Of a DNA stretch of 64,000 nt, positions 49,246-61,900 are shown piece after piece. Source of the DNA: Heterotrichella gracilis. Taxonomy: Eukaryota > Sar > Xanthophyceae > Tribonematales > Xanthonemataceae. The notes below the pieces were generated by a model, which was not told where the DNA came from, did not search any database, and saw nothing but the letters and a program-made list of their open reading frames with translations. The first letter of the stretch is position 1; each line of letters begins with the position of its first letter. Where the stretch lies: contig JAULBX010030263.1 of NCBI GenBank assembly GCA_032358255.1, forward strand, positions 186,001 to 250,000, written 5' to 3'. The translations under genes were made by a program, and so were the position numbers.

Positions 49246-52200
49246 ATGACAGGGACCATTGTCCCTTTGCCACTGGACACCTCAGTGCCTAACAGCACTG
49301 GCAGCTCAGCGGTTGCAGACTCCACAAGCTCAGGCGCATCCCAATCCTCTGTGGCCCGGGCAGGGAATGGATCCTCTGCCGTGGCTCGAGGGGGGTCCAC
49401 TGCAGTTGCAGACTATGGGTCCAACGCAGCCGCTGACAATGGCAGCCAGGCTTCAGCCAACAATGGCAGCAATGCCAATTCGGTAGTTGGCACTACCGTA
49501 ACGCCGATGGCAGCTCGGCGCAAGCTGATAACCACAGCTCGGCAACCTCTGCCAATGGGTCAAATGCCAGTGCATCTAATGACAGCAGTGCAAGCGCTTA
49601 CAACAGGAGCTTGGCTTCTGCATCCAACCAGTCGTCTGCAAATGCAGCCAACAACTCCACTGCCAACGCAGCCAACCAGAGCTCGTCAAATGCTGGAAAC
49701 GATTCAAGTGCTTCATCTGGGAATGGAAGCTCATCCAATGCATCCAATGATTCAGCAGCAAACAGCAGCAACAACAGCAGGGCTGATGCAGGCAATGGGT
49801 CCTCTGCGCAGGCTGGGAACAACAGCACTGCCAATGCTGCCAACAACTCCACGGCAGGTGTGTGATTTGTCACCGCTTAAGAGCTAATTGAGTTGTTTGC
49901 ATTCTCTGTGCGGCATCGCATTGAATGCTAGTTTGATCCAGTGGTATAATGGGATGCCATTGCGTGTCTGGCCCAGTGACATGCTGTATGGAGACCACTG
50001 CGCATCTGCCAGAGTACCCGTTGCGTTATGATCTGCAATGGTACAGTTTTATGCTGTATGTTGTACGCAGAACTCTAGAGTAACGTGACATCAGTGATTG
50101 TTATAGGGCATGCGGGTGTTCTAACGTTGTGTCATGTATGCACACAAACTTTCAAAGGCCAACCATGATTGCACACTCGATAACCGGTTGCAAATTTAGA
50201 ACTGATATTGAATAACAAACATGAATAGTAGCTTCTTCATTCAGCACTCAAATGTCCTTGATCTGCTGCAGCGGCTTCTGACAGGTCATCCTCACAAGCT
50301 GGCAACAATTCGAGTGCTCAGGCTGGAAATGGATCAGAAGCACCTGCCAATGACCAATCATCAGCAAGTAAGCTTGATCAGATTTTGTATTGTTTTGTGC
50401 CAAGAATTGCTTTGCGGTGCAGTGAACCAATTGTGCACAGGTGTGCCTTACTTGGGAGCTTTGCACAGCTAAGTAAACTATTTGAACGTGCAAATGGTTG
50501 ACAAATTAATTAAATAATCCTGTTTAATAAATATATCCATATAAAATCATGGCCAAAGCTGTCAACAGTTATATACATTATACAATACGGGTCAACAGCA
50601 GCTACTTTCAATCCAAGGCCTTGTGGCACATGCAGACAGCATATTGTATTGGCTGATTAAATACCAAATCCTACCAAATAGGGTACTTGTGCTGACCAAT
50701 GCTTTGCTTGCGGGTGAAACAGGTGCCAATGAGAACGCCAATGCCAATGCCTCTTCTGGATCACAATCCAATGCCTCCAGAAACTCTTCAGCCACGGCAT
50801 CAGATCGCAGCAGCAGCACCGCTAACGACCGGTCTACAGCAAATTCTGGGGGTCAAAGCAACGCTCAGGCCGGACAGGGATCATCATCCAGTGCCTTTGA
50901 TCGCTCTGCAAGCAGTGCAAACATAAACTCACAGTCTTCCGCTAGCGGCGGTAGCAGGTCTGATGCAAACACAAACTCAACTTCTTCTGCCAGCAACAGA
51001 TCGCAAAGCCATGCCAACAACAATTCTCAATCAAGCAGCAACAACAATTCCCAGTCAGGGGCAGACAATGGCTCCCGTTCAAGTGCCTCTAACCAGAGCA
51101 ATGACATTGTGAGTTTGCATGGCACCACAGCATTCTCGCATCTCTTTGCCAAAAACCCCTTTTTTATGATCATGGTAGATACTGCTCTTTATGTGAACTG
51201 TGCTCTTTTTTCAAAAGATCTTCTCTGCCAGAGAAGATCTACTGTAGGCTACAGTGGTGAGCAGCCATAATTATTCAAACCCTGACTCGTATTGCATTTT
51301 TCTGGCAAGCTGTTCGTCATGACTGACCCTACATATTGCAGGCATCTGCTTCTGGGAACTCACAAGCTGATGCGTCAAACCAGTCTGGTACAACTGCTGC
51401 AAACGGCAGTCAATCATCTGGCAGCAACAACTCTCAGGCACAGAGCAACAACAACAGTACTGCAAATGCATCAAACAACTCAAGATCAAGTTCTTCAAAC
51501 AGCAGCAATGCAATTGCAGGCAATGGCAGCCAGTCAGGTACAATTGATGACACGCAACCTACGGATAGGGGCTTTACTGCAATTGAATTGTACCTGTACC
51601 AAATTCTGATGAAAAATTGTTAGCTGCGCAATTGCTACTGGCCGGCGCGATGGAGAGTGGAATGCATTGTCGTGGATATTTTATGCAACTTTATTCAACA
51701 ATTATAAAAAGTTGAAAACAACTAGTACTGCAGCTCGATGAGGTGCAATTTGCTGAGTAATCATGTGTCACCGTTTTATTATTTTTGCTCATTGTTGCTG
51801 AGTTTGTTAATGGAATATGCAGAGGCGTCCAATGGTTCCACTGCCAATGCCTCCAACCACTCCACTTCACAAGCTAGCAACAACAGCTCAGGCACTGCTG
51901 GAAATGACTCACAAGCAAACGCCGCCAACCAATCATCGTCCGTCGCCACTGATGGCTCCAGCGCATCTGCTGGAAATCAGTCCCAGGCACTTGCAGGCAG
52001 GGGTTCAAATGCAGCCAGCAGTGACAACAGCCTTGCCACTGCAAATGACAGGTACGAGGAATGATGCTGTATCTACTTGAGAGTTCTCACAATACCAGCG
52101 TTTTGCTTTCAGGAGCGATGCCATGCTGCCATGCATGCATGTAATGTCAGTGGCCAACACTCCAGTTTGTGAGGGTAATATAAATTTTCTAATAGCTAGC

Positions 52201-53074
52201 AGCTTTGCGTTGTGCACTCCTTGCCATGGCAGAACCACAGATGACTGAAAAGAAAGAGAATTGGCCATGGCAAAACAAAATCCTGGTATATTGCACAGAT
52301 CACTCTTGGACTATCCTTCCTGCTCTGCCACCCTGTGTACTGTCAGTGGCAGAAGTTCCCAACTTATTGGCTTAAATTTTACAACACCTATAAACTTTTG
52401 CGTGGTGCAATGCTTGCCATGGCATGCACAGAACTTGGTAAACAAAGAAAACAGGCCATGCTAAAAGACCGAATTACATATCACGCCTGGGCTACCTTCC
52501 GTCTCCGCCAATCTGTGACAAAACTGTTGTGCGCCGCAGGTCACGTGCGCAAGCTGGTCGCAATTCCACAGCAACCGCCAACAATGGGTCCTCAGCAGGA
52601 GCCAACAACCTTTCCAGTGCAACCGCGCAGCAGGGATCCAACGCAACCGCCGCAGATGCCTCAACAAGCAATGCGCAGCAATCCTCACAGGCAAACGCAA
52701 ACCAGAACTCAACAGCATTAGTTGGTAACCTGTCCAACTCCACTGCACAAGGGGCGTCCAACGCAACAGCGCGTGGCAGCTCCTCAGCGACAGCCATCAC
52801 TGGGAGCTTGGCTGATGCAGCTGGCGTTTCCAGTGCAAACGCATTGCGCGGCTCCAACTCTACAGCCAACAACAACTCCACTTCACGGGCCGACGCAAAC
52901 GCCACTGCAGTGGCTGATGACAGCTCGTCTGCACAAGCTTTGGGGCGCAGGTTGGCAGCTCTCAGGGAGGACGGAGCCCTTGGTTGGCTTCATGAGAGGG
53001 CAGGGAATGGAATTGAGGCGGCATTGTTGCCGGCGTCTATCCCAGGGTCTGGGATGCAATTCAATCTGTTGTGA
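49246..53074 (+). CDS. Octapeptide-repeat, sequon-rich protein, about 7 exons
   Basis: No known family assigned. Exons: about 49246-49482, 49515-49857, 50272-50367, 50723-51108, 51342-51537, 51823-52051, 52540-53074 (stop). Joins from the second exon on agree in phase. Apart from a short start and the last ~45 residues (GRRLAALREDGALGWLHERA), the product is about 70 tandem octapeptides of consensus N-x-S-[ST]-x-x-A-[NSG], for example NNSTANAANQSSSNAG. Nearly every unit is an N-glycosylation sequon (N-x-S/T). Units stay in register across introns. Alternate positions are small residues, as in beta-solenoids, and RGGSTAVADYGSNAAADNGS recalls the octads of bacterial ice-nucleation proteins. Likely secreted or cell-wall if expressed. 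The first join fails by phase (gap only 32 nt), so the start or an indel there is unresolved. Confidence 0.65.
51216..51240. repeat. Short perfect hairpin in a repeat-gene intron
   Basis: Eleven-base arms (AGATCTTCTCT and its complement) flank a GCC loop, about 100 bp after the donor of the fourth repeat exon. It could be a structural element or chance. Confidence 0.7.
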
Positions 53075-53567
53075 CATTCAATCTGCAATGTGATACCCCT
53101 TGGCACATTGTATAATGCACAGTGATGTCAAGATGGTTCACTAAAGATGACTGGATATTTTCAGTACGATCAGCATTTCAAAGTGACTCTGGCGGCCAGG
53201 TCACACCTAAACATTACACATAGGCGCTGGTGCCGCAGCAACAGTATTCCAGGAAATTGAGCACCTGCATATATGGCCCATAAATGATTTGTTGCCAGAG
53301 CCTGTACGACAACGCCCAACATGTTGACTAAGCAGGCTTAGTGAATGCTATACCTAGGCAGCCCCTAAGGGTCTTGCTAGAGAAGGCCCAGGGCCATACG
53401 TTGATTGGATTGTGCCACTTGCCACTGAGCACAAATAATAATTGCGATAATTGCAGTTTCAAGTGTACATTTTGCCAGTCAATTGCATTGATGTGCAGAC
53501 TCCTGTACACTTGTTACAATATTCACCAGCATGAGAATAGACAATTTAATGTAGATTACCATGAACA

Positions 53568-53852
53568 ATGGTGCTTGTCGACTTAATGCGAGCGGCATTC
53601 AATCCACTGCAGCAACAAGAAGTACCTATTGCCCTCTCCACCCGGTTTGGCAAACGGCCGGCCGCGGAAGAGCTGCGGCCGGTCCACCGTGGCAAGTTGC
53701 GGCGGCGGGAAACACGAGCTGCTCTTCGGCAAAACCGCAATGTGCAAGTTTCAGAGCAGCAGATACGAAGTGACATTGATTTGCTGTCGATCGTTGCTCA
53801 TTCTATTGGATCTGGGCAGGAATCGTGCGAGCCTCTTAGAACTCAACCTTAG
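53568..53852 (+). CDS. Possible small unrecognised protein
   Basis: An open frame of 94 codons with an Arg/Lys-rich centre (RGKLRRRETRAALRQNRNVQ) followed by a plausible amphipathic stretch (SDIDLLSIVAHSIGSG). No family recognised and no splice partners found. The region 53075-54002 otherwise holds nothing I can support. Confidence 0.2.
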   Translation: MVLVDLMRAAFNPLQQQEVPIALSTRFGKRPAAEELRPVHRGKLRRRETRAALRQNRNVQVSEQQIRSDIDLLSIVAHSIGSGQESCEPLRTQP

Positions 53853-54002
53853 GAGATCCACTGTCCCAGGTTTGGAAATTGGAATCCCTGAAATCAATCG
53901 CTGCACCAAACAGCTTATTTGCATGCTGCAGCAGTGCTTATAAGGCACTGCCACATAAACCGAAATAACTTGAGCATGCCACAAGTTGAACTATGTAGAG
54001 CC

Positions 54003-55412
54003 TTAGCTACGTTCCAATTTGGTATGTGATGCTTGCAGTCCTCTCTGAGTGCAGGTACTGTCTGACATTGCCGCGAACGCATACAGCGCGAAGCAGAGAG
54101 CTGAGCATCCACGAGTTCCGTACAGCAGCACTTCCAAAGTAACATCAGCTGAGTACAGGTCATGTCCATGGCTGCTGGAATGCATGATACTCCAATGTAT
54201 GCTCCAATGGGCATTTGCCTGTTTTGGCCTACATAGAACAGCTATGGACAAACACTGCTGCGGTCGTGCCCGCCGCGTTGCCGTGCATTCTGCCTTGTGC
54301 TGCAGCCAGTGTGCGTGCTGGCAGGCCTCGCTGCTGTAGCGGGTAGCCCCGCACAAGCACAGCCGCAGCTGCGCAATCACATGCTCGCCTCACAGGCCTA
54401 TAGGGGTCGCCACCCGCGCCGTGCATGGTGCACCCACCCCTCCTCCTGCCACCCTTGAAACCTGACACTGGTGCACCTCATCCGCCACTCCTGCTACCCT
54501 CTACACCCACCCATGCCCCACCCACCGCCACCCGCCCATTCTCTGGACCCCACCAGTCGCCTCCACGAGCCTCATGGCCAGGGTAGGTGTGACGGGGTGC
54601 AGCTTCACCTCCGAAAAGCCCTTCTGAGTGACTGCCTCCAATTGGCTTTTTCCCCTGAAATATACAGACAAGGTGGGTGCGGTCCAGTCGCCACAGGAAG
54701 TGCAGACAAAAGGCAACAAGAAGCCAAACCAGTACCAAGATAACCCACCTTTTGGCTTCTCTGTAGTCCACTGCTCCTGGGCTGCAGGCCTCTGCCCACT
54801 CAGGTAGTCTGTGGCTGTGCACTTGAACTCCGCAAGGAACAAGGCCTTCAAGTGGACTGGGCCTGGGTTGTCCACAACAGCAGCAGCCATCTCCTCCCCC
54901 ACATACTTGTGGGCAGCGGCGTTGAGTTCATCAGTGCTTAGCCAGGACGCCGCTGCCTCAAAGTGGGTAGTCCAAGCTGAGGCTGTATGCTTGAGAATCT
55001 GCAGATCAAAAACAAAAACCGGCGTGAGAGGACAGAAAGCCAGTCGAGTCGTGCACCAGTTCTGGCAGACAGGACACAATATGTTGTAACCTTAGGCAGG
55101 GCTTACCTTGGTCTTGTGTGCATTGTACAACTGGTCAAACGTTTTCTACGGAAGCTGCTTCTTGCGGTCTTCCGCGAACGCCTTGGCGAGGTCTATCAGT
55201 CCCAGCTCACATAGCACGCTCTTCAACTTATCGCGACGAAGCTGCTGCAGCGCTTGGATTGCTAGCCTGTTCCGCCTGGCAGATAGGACTTTCAGTTGCG
55301 CAACCTGCGTCTTCTGGTTAACCTCCAGTTTGTCCACACGGACTCGGAGGCGTGCAAGCTCTGAGCACTCAGGGCTACAGGAGCAACCTGCAAGACTGGT
55401 GTGAATTGTCAT
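54003..55412 (-). pseudogene. MYND-finger-like gene with an in-frame TAG, probably decayed
   Basis: Exons in transcript order: about 55412-55106 (a coiled coil, ELARLRVRVDKLEVNQKTQV, then DLAKAFAEDRKKQLP), 54999 to about 54748 (FEAAASWLSTDELNAAAHKY), about 54651-54562, and a last exon from about 54383. The last two join in phase to give VEATGEHVIAQLRLCLCGATRYSSEACQHAHWLQHKAEC. This resembles the second half of a MYND zinc finger (Y-C-x3-C-x-x-x-HW-x2-H-K-x2-C), but the Cys of the usual YCS is Ser and the first Cys pair is missing. A TAG interrupts the first exon between KKQLP and KTFDQLYNAHKTK, which continues open in the same frame to a good GTAAGC donor. Both points suggest loss of function. 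The start is uncertain. Confidence 0.5.
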
Positions 55413-55998
55413 CGCTAAAGCTAGAGCCTAAACTCACCTCGTGCCTGCACAACACCCGCGTGAATTCAGGCTCTTAACTTGACAGGCGCAAGGTGTTGGG
55501 TAGGATCAATGGCAGACACCGGTGGGCAGACGTTGACAGTCGTTAAAGCCAGCAAACCAATGTCCAACGCGGTGTCCTGTTTCAAGACGAGGTTTGCTGT
55601 CATGCAAGGACCTTTCTGTCATACTAGCTTGCAATCTGTAACCTGGGTGTGTGGTGATAGCAGCGAAGGGTTAAATCGGCAAGGGTTTTCCATTGTCAAG
55701 TCTGCAATGGAAAGCTTTTGCGACACGAGTTGAGAGCGTCTGCATATACAGTATATGCATGCATGCATTGTTGCGTATATGCTTGCAAACTAAACTGCCC
55801 GTTAAACCAGTGTGTGAGCTGGCCTGAGTTCTTGCTTGCACACTAAGCCAGTTGGTACAGCGGTACACTACTTGCTCCTCTGTTCAGGTCAGCTGGGGCG
55901 CACAATTGCTGTGCTTTGGAGGATGACTCATCGGAGGGTTAAGGGTTTTTCTTGGTTTTAGGGTTCGACCGCACAGGTGGGCATGCAGGCGTTTCTGG
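55413..55998. other. Intergenic, MYND-like gene to PPR gene
   Basis: Divergent spacer with no gene recognised. A TATATGCATGCATGCATTG stretch lies at about 55750-55770, typical of the TGCATGCA-rich background. Confidence 0.45.
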
Positions 55999-58900
55999 AT
56001 GATACACTTGCACAACCTGCCCTCCTGGGCCAGTCTCACACCCCCGAGGAACAGACCCACCTTCTCAGTACCTAGCATCCGCAACGGTCGCTTTACCATG
56101 AGGCATGCGGTGGGCCAGCGCCTGGCAGGCCTATGGGCCGCCAGCGCATCCGGCGATGTGGCACTAGGCAACTGCCTCGCATCCCTGGGTGGGACCGAAC
56201 CCGGCACCTCCGCAGTGGCGGCGGGAACGTCGCAGCTTGGGCATGCCTTCGCGCGTGGCATGAGCAACGCATCCGAGGCCACCATGGGTTCGGATTCGAC
56301 CTCGGAAGCACCCGTTGCCAGCTTTGATAGGAACGTGGGGACCACGGTGCAGTACGGTGCTCTCAAGGGGCTTTCTATCGGCGTTCCTCGGACCATTGCC
56401 GACTACAACAGGCTGATCCGCCATTTGATTACGAAAAAGAGGTGGGTTTGTGTATGCATGCATATGCCCAGCCCAATGCATGCAGTCACCCTGTCATCAA
56501 AGGTAGCAACGCTCAGCCGTACCCCGCCTATTGGTTGCGGTTGTATTTACGTTTGTAGAGAATATCGAGGAAGTCCTAGGTTTGTCAAGTCCCACGCATG
56601 GGTCCACGCCTTTACTGGTGCAGATTCCGCTGCTGGATCTCGTAGCCTTCCGGCTCTGCGATATGTGCACTGTTGCCAAAACTGAACCCGGTCACAAAAC
56701 CCATGCACAGCCCTCACACATAAAAAGTGTGTACTACAAAGGTGGTGTTGCTGTTGCTCAGATACTATGTAGTAGTAGCCCCTGCGTGAGACATCTCTTA
56801 CAGTACAACCTGTTATCTGCTCATTGCATGCACCCTACCCCTATAATCCTAGGCAACCAGCGCATTGAGGTCAACCAAGCACTGGAGATCCACCACACAC
56901 ACACACACCAGGTAGTGCGCGGCACCAGGCCCCCCTTCCCCCGCCACCCCCCGCCTCCCCACCCTCCCTTTCCCCACAGGGGGTGTAAACTCCCGATCCA
57001 ACTCATCCACCCTTCCACACCTACACCCACAGGGGGTGTAACCCAACCCCACACCTGTTCCCCACCGCCACTCATCACCCCGTGCACCTCTTTAAACCCT
57101 AAACCCTCCCTTCTGCCCCCGCAGGTCGTACAAGTGCCGAGACGTGTTTGAGGAGATGTCACTGGACGGGATCCCGCCAAACCATGAGTCGTACGCCAAC
57201 GCGCTGCACGGGAGCATGCGGTCGCGGCGGCTGGGGGACGCGAAGAGGGAATTCGGTGGGGGTTTATGAGAAGGTGGTGGGTGGGGAGACGTGGGCTTGT
57301 TTGTTGTGCATGGTGCTAGCTGCGTTGCCTGATATTGGTTGGGGCAGGTGGTTGTGCTGGGAGGGTAAAGGAGGGAGGAACATACAAGCTGCTGTAGCCA
57401 TGCTGGTCACTCCCCTGCCTGTACCAAACCCTAAGTTAGGGTTTTATCTGTGCGCAGGTAAACACCTTCAACTCCATCATCACTGCCTGCGGGCGCGGCC
57501 AGCAAGTGAAGGACGCACTCAAGGTGAGGATGTTTAGGGTTTAGGGTTTAGGCTTGGGGAAGCATACCCTGCGCAGCATGTGAGGCAATGTAGGACGATC
57601 TGGGTCTGGTGTCGATCCATGCACCTCCTTCGCCCCTCCACTTGCATCACCCTTGTACCCTCACACCCACCCTTCTCCCTATCACCTCCCCAACCCCTCC
57701 CCACCTCCCCAGCTCTTCGGCGAGGTAAAGGCAAAGTGCCTGGCCCCAAACCGCGACACCTGCTATGGCTTGCTCAACATGTCCTCTACTGGTCATGCCT
57801 CTCGGCCCCACATTTTTCTCCACTTCCAAACCTTCCCCGCACACACTCAAGCTCTTACTTACCCACCTACATCCCCCCTCACCCCTCCCTTTTGCCTCCC
57901 CAGCTATTCGACGAGATGCAGGCTGAGGGCCTGGCCCCCAACCGCGACACCTACTACGGCCTCCTCAACATGTTTGCTGAGGCGGGCCAACCCAAGGAGG
58001 CGCAGGATGTGCTGGCTCGCATGGAGGCGGATGGATTTGAAGGGGACGAGTTTGCGTACGCGGCGCTTATCAACTCGTATCGCTACATTAAGAAGGTGGG
58101 CAGCATCTATAAACCCTACATTTTTGCTGTTTTGGTCGAGGGTTGGGTTTGCGTATGCAGCGGTGATCTATTCGTATCGGTGCATGGAAATGGTGAGCAG
58201 GAAACATCCAGGGAGATACATGAAATGGTACCTATAGGTGATCGGACAAGGTGAAAGAAATAGATTAGAGTTTACACTGTAAGAGTAGGCAAATTCTCAA
58301 CATGACGACCACATGTCCAAGCGATGAACTGATTGACCCCTATTATCCACGCCCCCCAGATACCCAGGACGCCGCCGTTCTTGTGAAGAGTTTTGGTTGA
58401 TTTGCCCTTTCCTCCCCTGCATTTACAGGGTTTAGAATGAGAAATGACTTTACAAGGAGTGAGCGACCGATTGTTATAAGCCAGTTGACCCCCCTCCCCC
58501 CCTCCCCCCTCTCCACAGATCCCCGAGGATGCTGAGGCGCAGATCATTGACATCCTGCACAGGGCGCGCGTGGCCATCTCCCTGGGATTCAACCGCGCAC
58601 AGAAGGACCCCTGGATGGAGATGGTGCTGTACAACTCGGTGCTCAACTCACTGGCGGCGATAGGGTAAAATCCTATACCCTCAACCCACGAGGTCAAACC
58701 CTAAACCTCGAACAGAAGGACCATGGATGGAGATGGTGCTGTCCAGCGCAGTGCTCAATCCCTGGCGGGAACCCTTAAACCCTGAATTCTAAATGCAGCC
58801 ACTGTAGCGGCGCCAACGAGGGTGACGTTGACCTGCTCAAACTGGGACAATGCATTATTCCTAAGGTGACTGCCGGCGTTTGCCCTAAGTGATGAAATGC

Positions 58901-61900
58901 ATCTGGAAGACATGGAGATCTCTGTTAAACTAAAAGCCAATTAATACGTTTCACCATTTTCTGTTTTTGGCCTCCCTACCCCTCCCTACTACCTATGCTA
59001 AAGAAACCCCCCCCCCTCTCCCTCTGCAGCTCCCACGAGCGTGCCATTGAGCTGTTCAACCAGCTGAAGGAGCAGAACAAGCTTGAGCTGTTCACGTACG
59101 TCAACGCCATTCGCTCATACGTGTACGAGGCGATTGGCTCCTTCAAGCTCCAGCCGGCAATGGCAGGTGGGTGGTGGTGCTCGAAACCCTGCGGGAGTGT
59201 CTAGAGTTTGTTGGTTTGTGAGTCGAGGGTGTGGTGGCTCGACAGAACCCTTGGCAGGGTTTGCGTACCTTTATGCAAGCATGCCGTACGTGCACCAGGC
59301 AATTGGGGTTTCCAGGATACCGCCGGCAGTGAACATGGTAGTGGGGGAATGCGGGGTGGAATCCCAGCAGGGTACACGGACTAGAATCGGTGAAGGGGAG
59401 GAATAAACAAACTCCCCCACAAAGTAGAGGCTATCCTTCTCCCCTCTCCCACTCCCCCACTCCGCATACTTTGATTCGATGCACTTACCTACCTTCCCCC
59501 TTTCTTTCCGTTGTGCAGACCCCCTGAGTGCTTCAGGCGTGGAGGATAGTGCCACGGCACCAACCTTTGGAATGGACATGCGCGTGTGCACACAGAATGC
59601 AGGGGACATGATCAGGGCCCGCTACTTCCCATTGGTGCAACCTGACAAGCTGGAAGAATTCAAGGTGAGAAGAGGATTTATTTGGGACCCGGTGGTCCCC
59701 ATTGGTGGCCCCTGACAAATTTGGAGGAGTTTTTATTTGACGTTAAGACGGTTAAGAAGGGGATTTAATTAGGGCCTGGTATTTCCCATTGGTGCAACCT
59801 GACAAGCTGGAGGAGTTCAAGGTGAGAAGGGGTTTTAAGTAGGGTCCGGCACTTTCCTTCTGGCCACCAGTGGCTTCTGACACAATTGGAGGAGTTTCAA
59901 TTTTCAAGTTGAGCAGGGGAGTTGATTAGGGCCCGTATATCCCATTGGTGGCCCCTGATGTTTTCCAGGTGAGGGGGTTGGAAGGCACTGTCATGTTGCC
60001 CTGTGCTGCCACTGGACGAGGACATAGGGTGTAGCTCACAGCACCCGTGAGACATGCTGTTTGTGATGCGGGGCATTTGGGGCCCCGGGTTTTTTAATAT
60101 GAATATGAATTTCTCAGTGTATATCCCCCCCTTCTCCAGGCTCTCATCAGCCCGGACGCCTGGTTCGTCGACGCCGTCATCCTGTGGAGATTTATACGAA
60201 ATCCTCATTATATTTAATATGCTATGTACATCATGTTATTCCCTTCTCTCCCCAGGCTCTCATCAATCAGGACGCCTGGTTCGACGCCGTCATCCTGTGG
60301 AAGGAAGCACTGAGCCAGGACTACACCATGCCCCCAGACATTTGCTGTGACATGATCCGCGCCGCGCTGCACATGCACGTGTGTGGGGTGGAGGGGGCGC
60401 TGGAGGTGGCGCACGAGCTGCTGATGGGGCTGAATGCGGGAGGTGCGTCCAGGGTTTAGGGATTTAGGGGTAGGGTTTTGTGGTTTGTCCCAGTGGGTGG
60501 AGGTGGCGCACGAGCTGCTGGTGGGGCTAAATGCGGGAGATGGGTCCAAGGTTAGGGTGTAGGGTTTTGTGGTTATCCCAGTGTGTGGAGGTTCGTGCAT
60601 GTGCATGGGTTGGATGGTGGGGAGGGGGAGGGGGTGGGGTGGGGTGTGGGAGTGAGTATTTGGGGTGGGGAGTGGGTCTGTGGGGTGGGGGAGGCTCCAA
60701 AGGTGGCGCACGAGCTGCTGGCGAAGCTAAATGCGGGAGGTGGGTCCAGGGTTTAGGGCGTAGGGTCATGGTGGTAGATTTGTGGCGGGGTGTGTATTCT
60801 GGTGTGGGTAAAGTGGGAGTGGCGGTAGCCACCGCGTGATGCAAGATGTGCTGCACGCGTGCAGGCGGGTGGCACATGTTTCTAAATGTGGGCGACGGCA
60901 ACGTGGCGCTGTGCTATGTATCGCGGGGTGTGAGCAAGCCTAAACTGGAGCTCTGAGAGCTGAAAACCACTATTCTTGCAACGCCGCGCCACTCTCCCTC
61001 CCCACACCCCAATGCACCATGCGGCGCACAAGTCTCACCCACCCCACACCCTCCACCCCTCCGCAGGCATGTTCCTGAACGTGGACGACGGCAGCGAGAT
61101 GCTGTGGCGCGCGTCGAGGCGCGAGGTGGGGGACCTCACCCTGGCGCATGCATTCTGGGAGTTCATGGTCAGCTTCCAGCGCTTCCCTCGCACCCTGGCT
61201 GCCTACTCCTACTTCAAGGCCCTGGAGGCAAGGGAGCCCGAGAATGTGGAGCGGCTGGCAGAGGTGGGTTGTGGCAAGCATGCAGCGAATCTGCCAATTG
61301 TGTGCATGGATTCATTGCACACTTGATCCACAGGAAATGACAGTGCGCAGTTACCATTTGTTTTAACCCGCCATTATTTTCCTGCAGATGATTGATCATG
61401 GGTATATCAATAAGTACAGTTAATTCCCATGTATTCGAATTCTGAATCGTGGATTAATTTCCCCCAGGTTGAGCGTTTGATCCACAGTGACCCCGACAAG
61501 TCGCGGGTGCCGAGGGAGATGCGGCGCCGCTTTGCGATCCAGCGCAACCTATTCCAGGTAGGGTTTGTGCATTCCAGGATGACCTGGCCGTACACCTTGT
61601 GGTACGCCCCAGTGGCCATCACCAAGATGGCCAGTGGCTTACTCGTTCACTGACAACCTCCGGGGTTTAGGGTTTAGGGTTTGTGGGTGTACCCTGCCGC
61701 TGCCAATCAATGCCATTCCCTGCGCTCACTCCCCGTAAGCTGGGCGCCAGTATGAGGATAGGCTCTGCAATTGTTTCTACATCTATGTCGGTGTTTGCTG
61801 CTGTCAATCGGTGCACTGTTTGCGCCACCTGTTATGGGAAGGGCAAGGGGTTGAGGGGGAGAACAGCAGATGACGGATGTGTATTATCAAATAGCGTCAT

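Noticed and set aside
49138-53093. Alternative frames rich in Pro/Thr/Gln/Met across the octapeptide exons
   Set aside because: They are shadows; only one frame keeps the eight-residue register through all exons with matching splice phases.
55120-55150. Alternative genetic code with TAG as Gln
   Set aside because: Only one in-frame TAG was seen, in a gene with another sign of decay. The well-supported genes have no internal TAG, and TAG ends the PPR gene.
61386-61425. An extra PPR exon encoding MIDHGYINK
   Set aside because: It has a good acceptor, but no donor that keeps frame with the VERLIHSD exon; joining 61263 to 61468 directly stays in phase.
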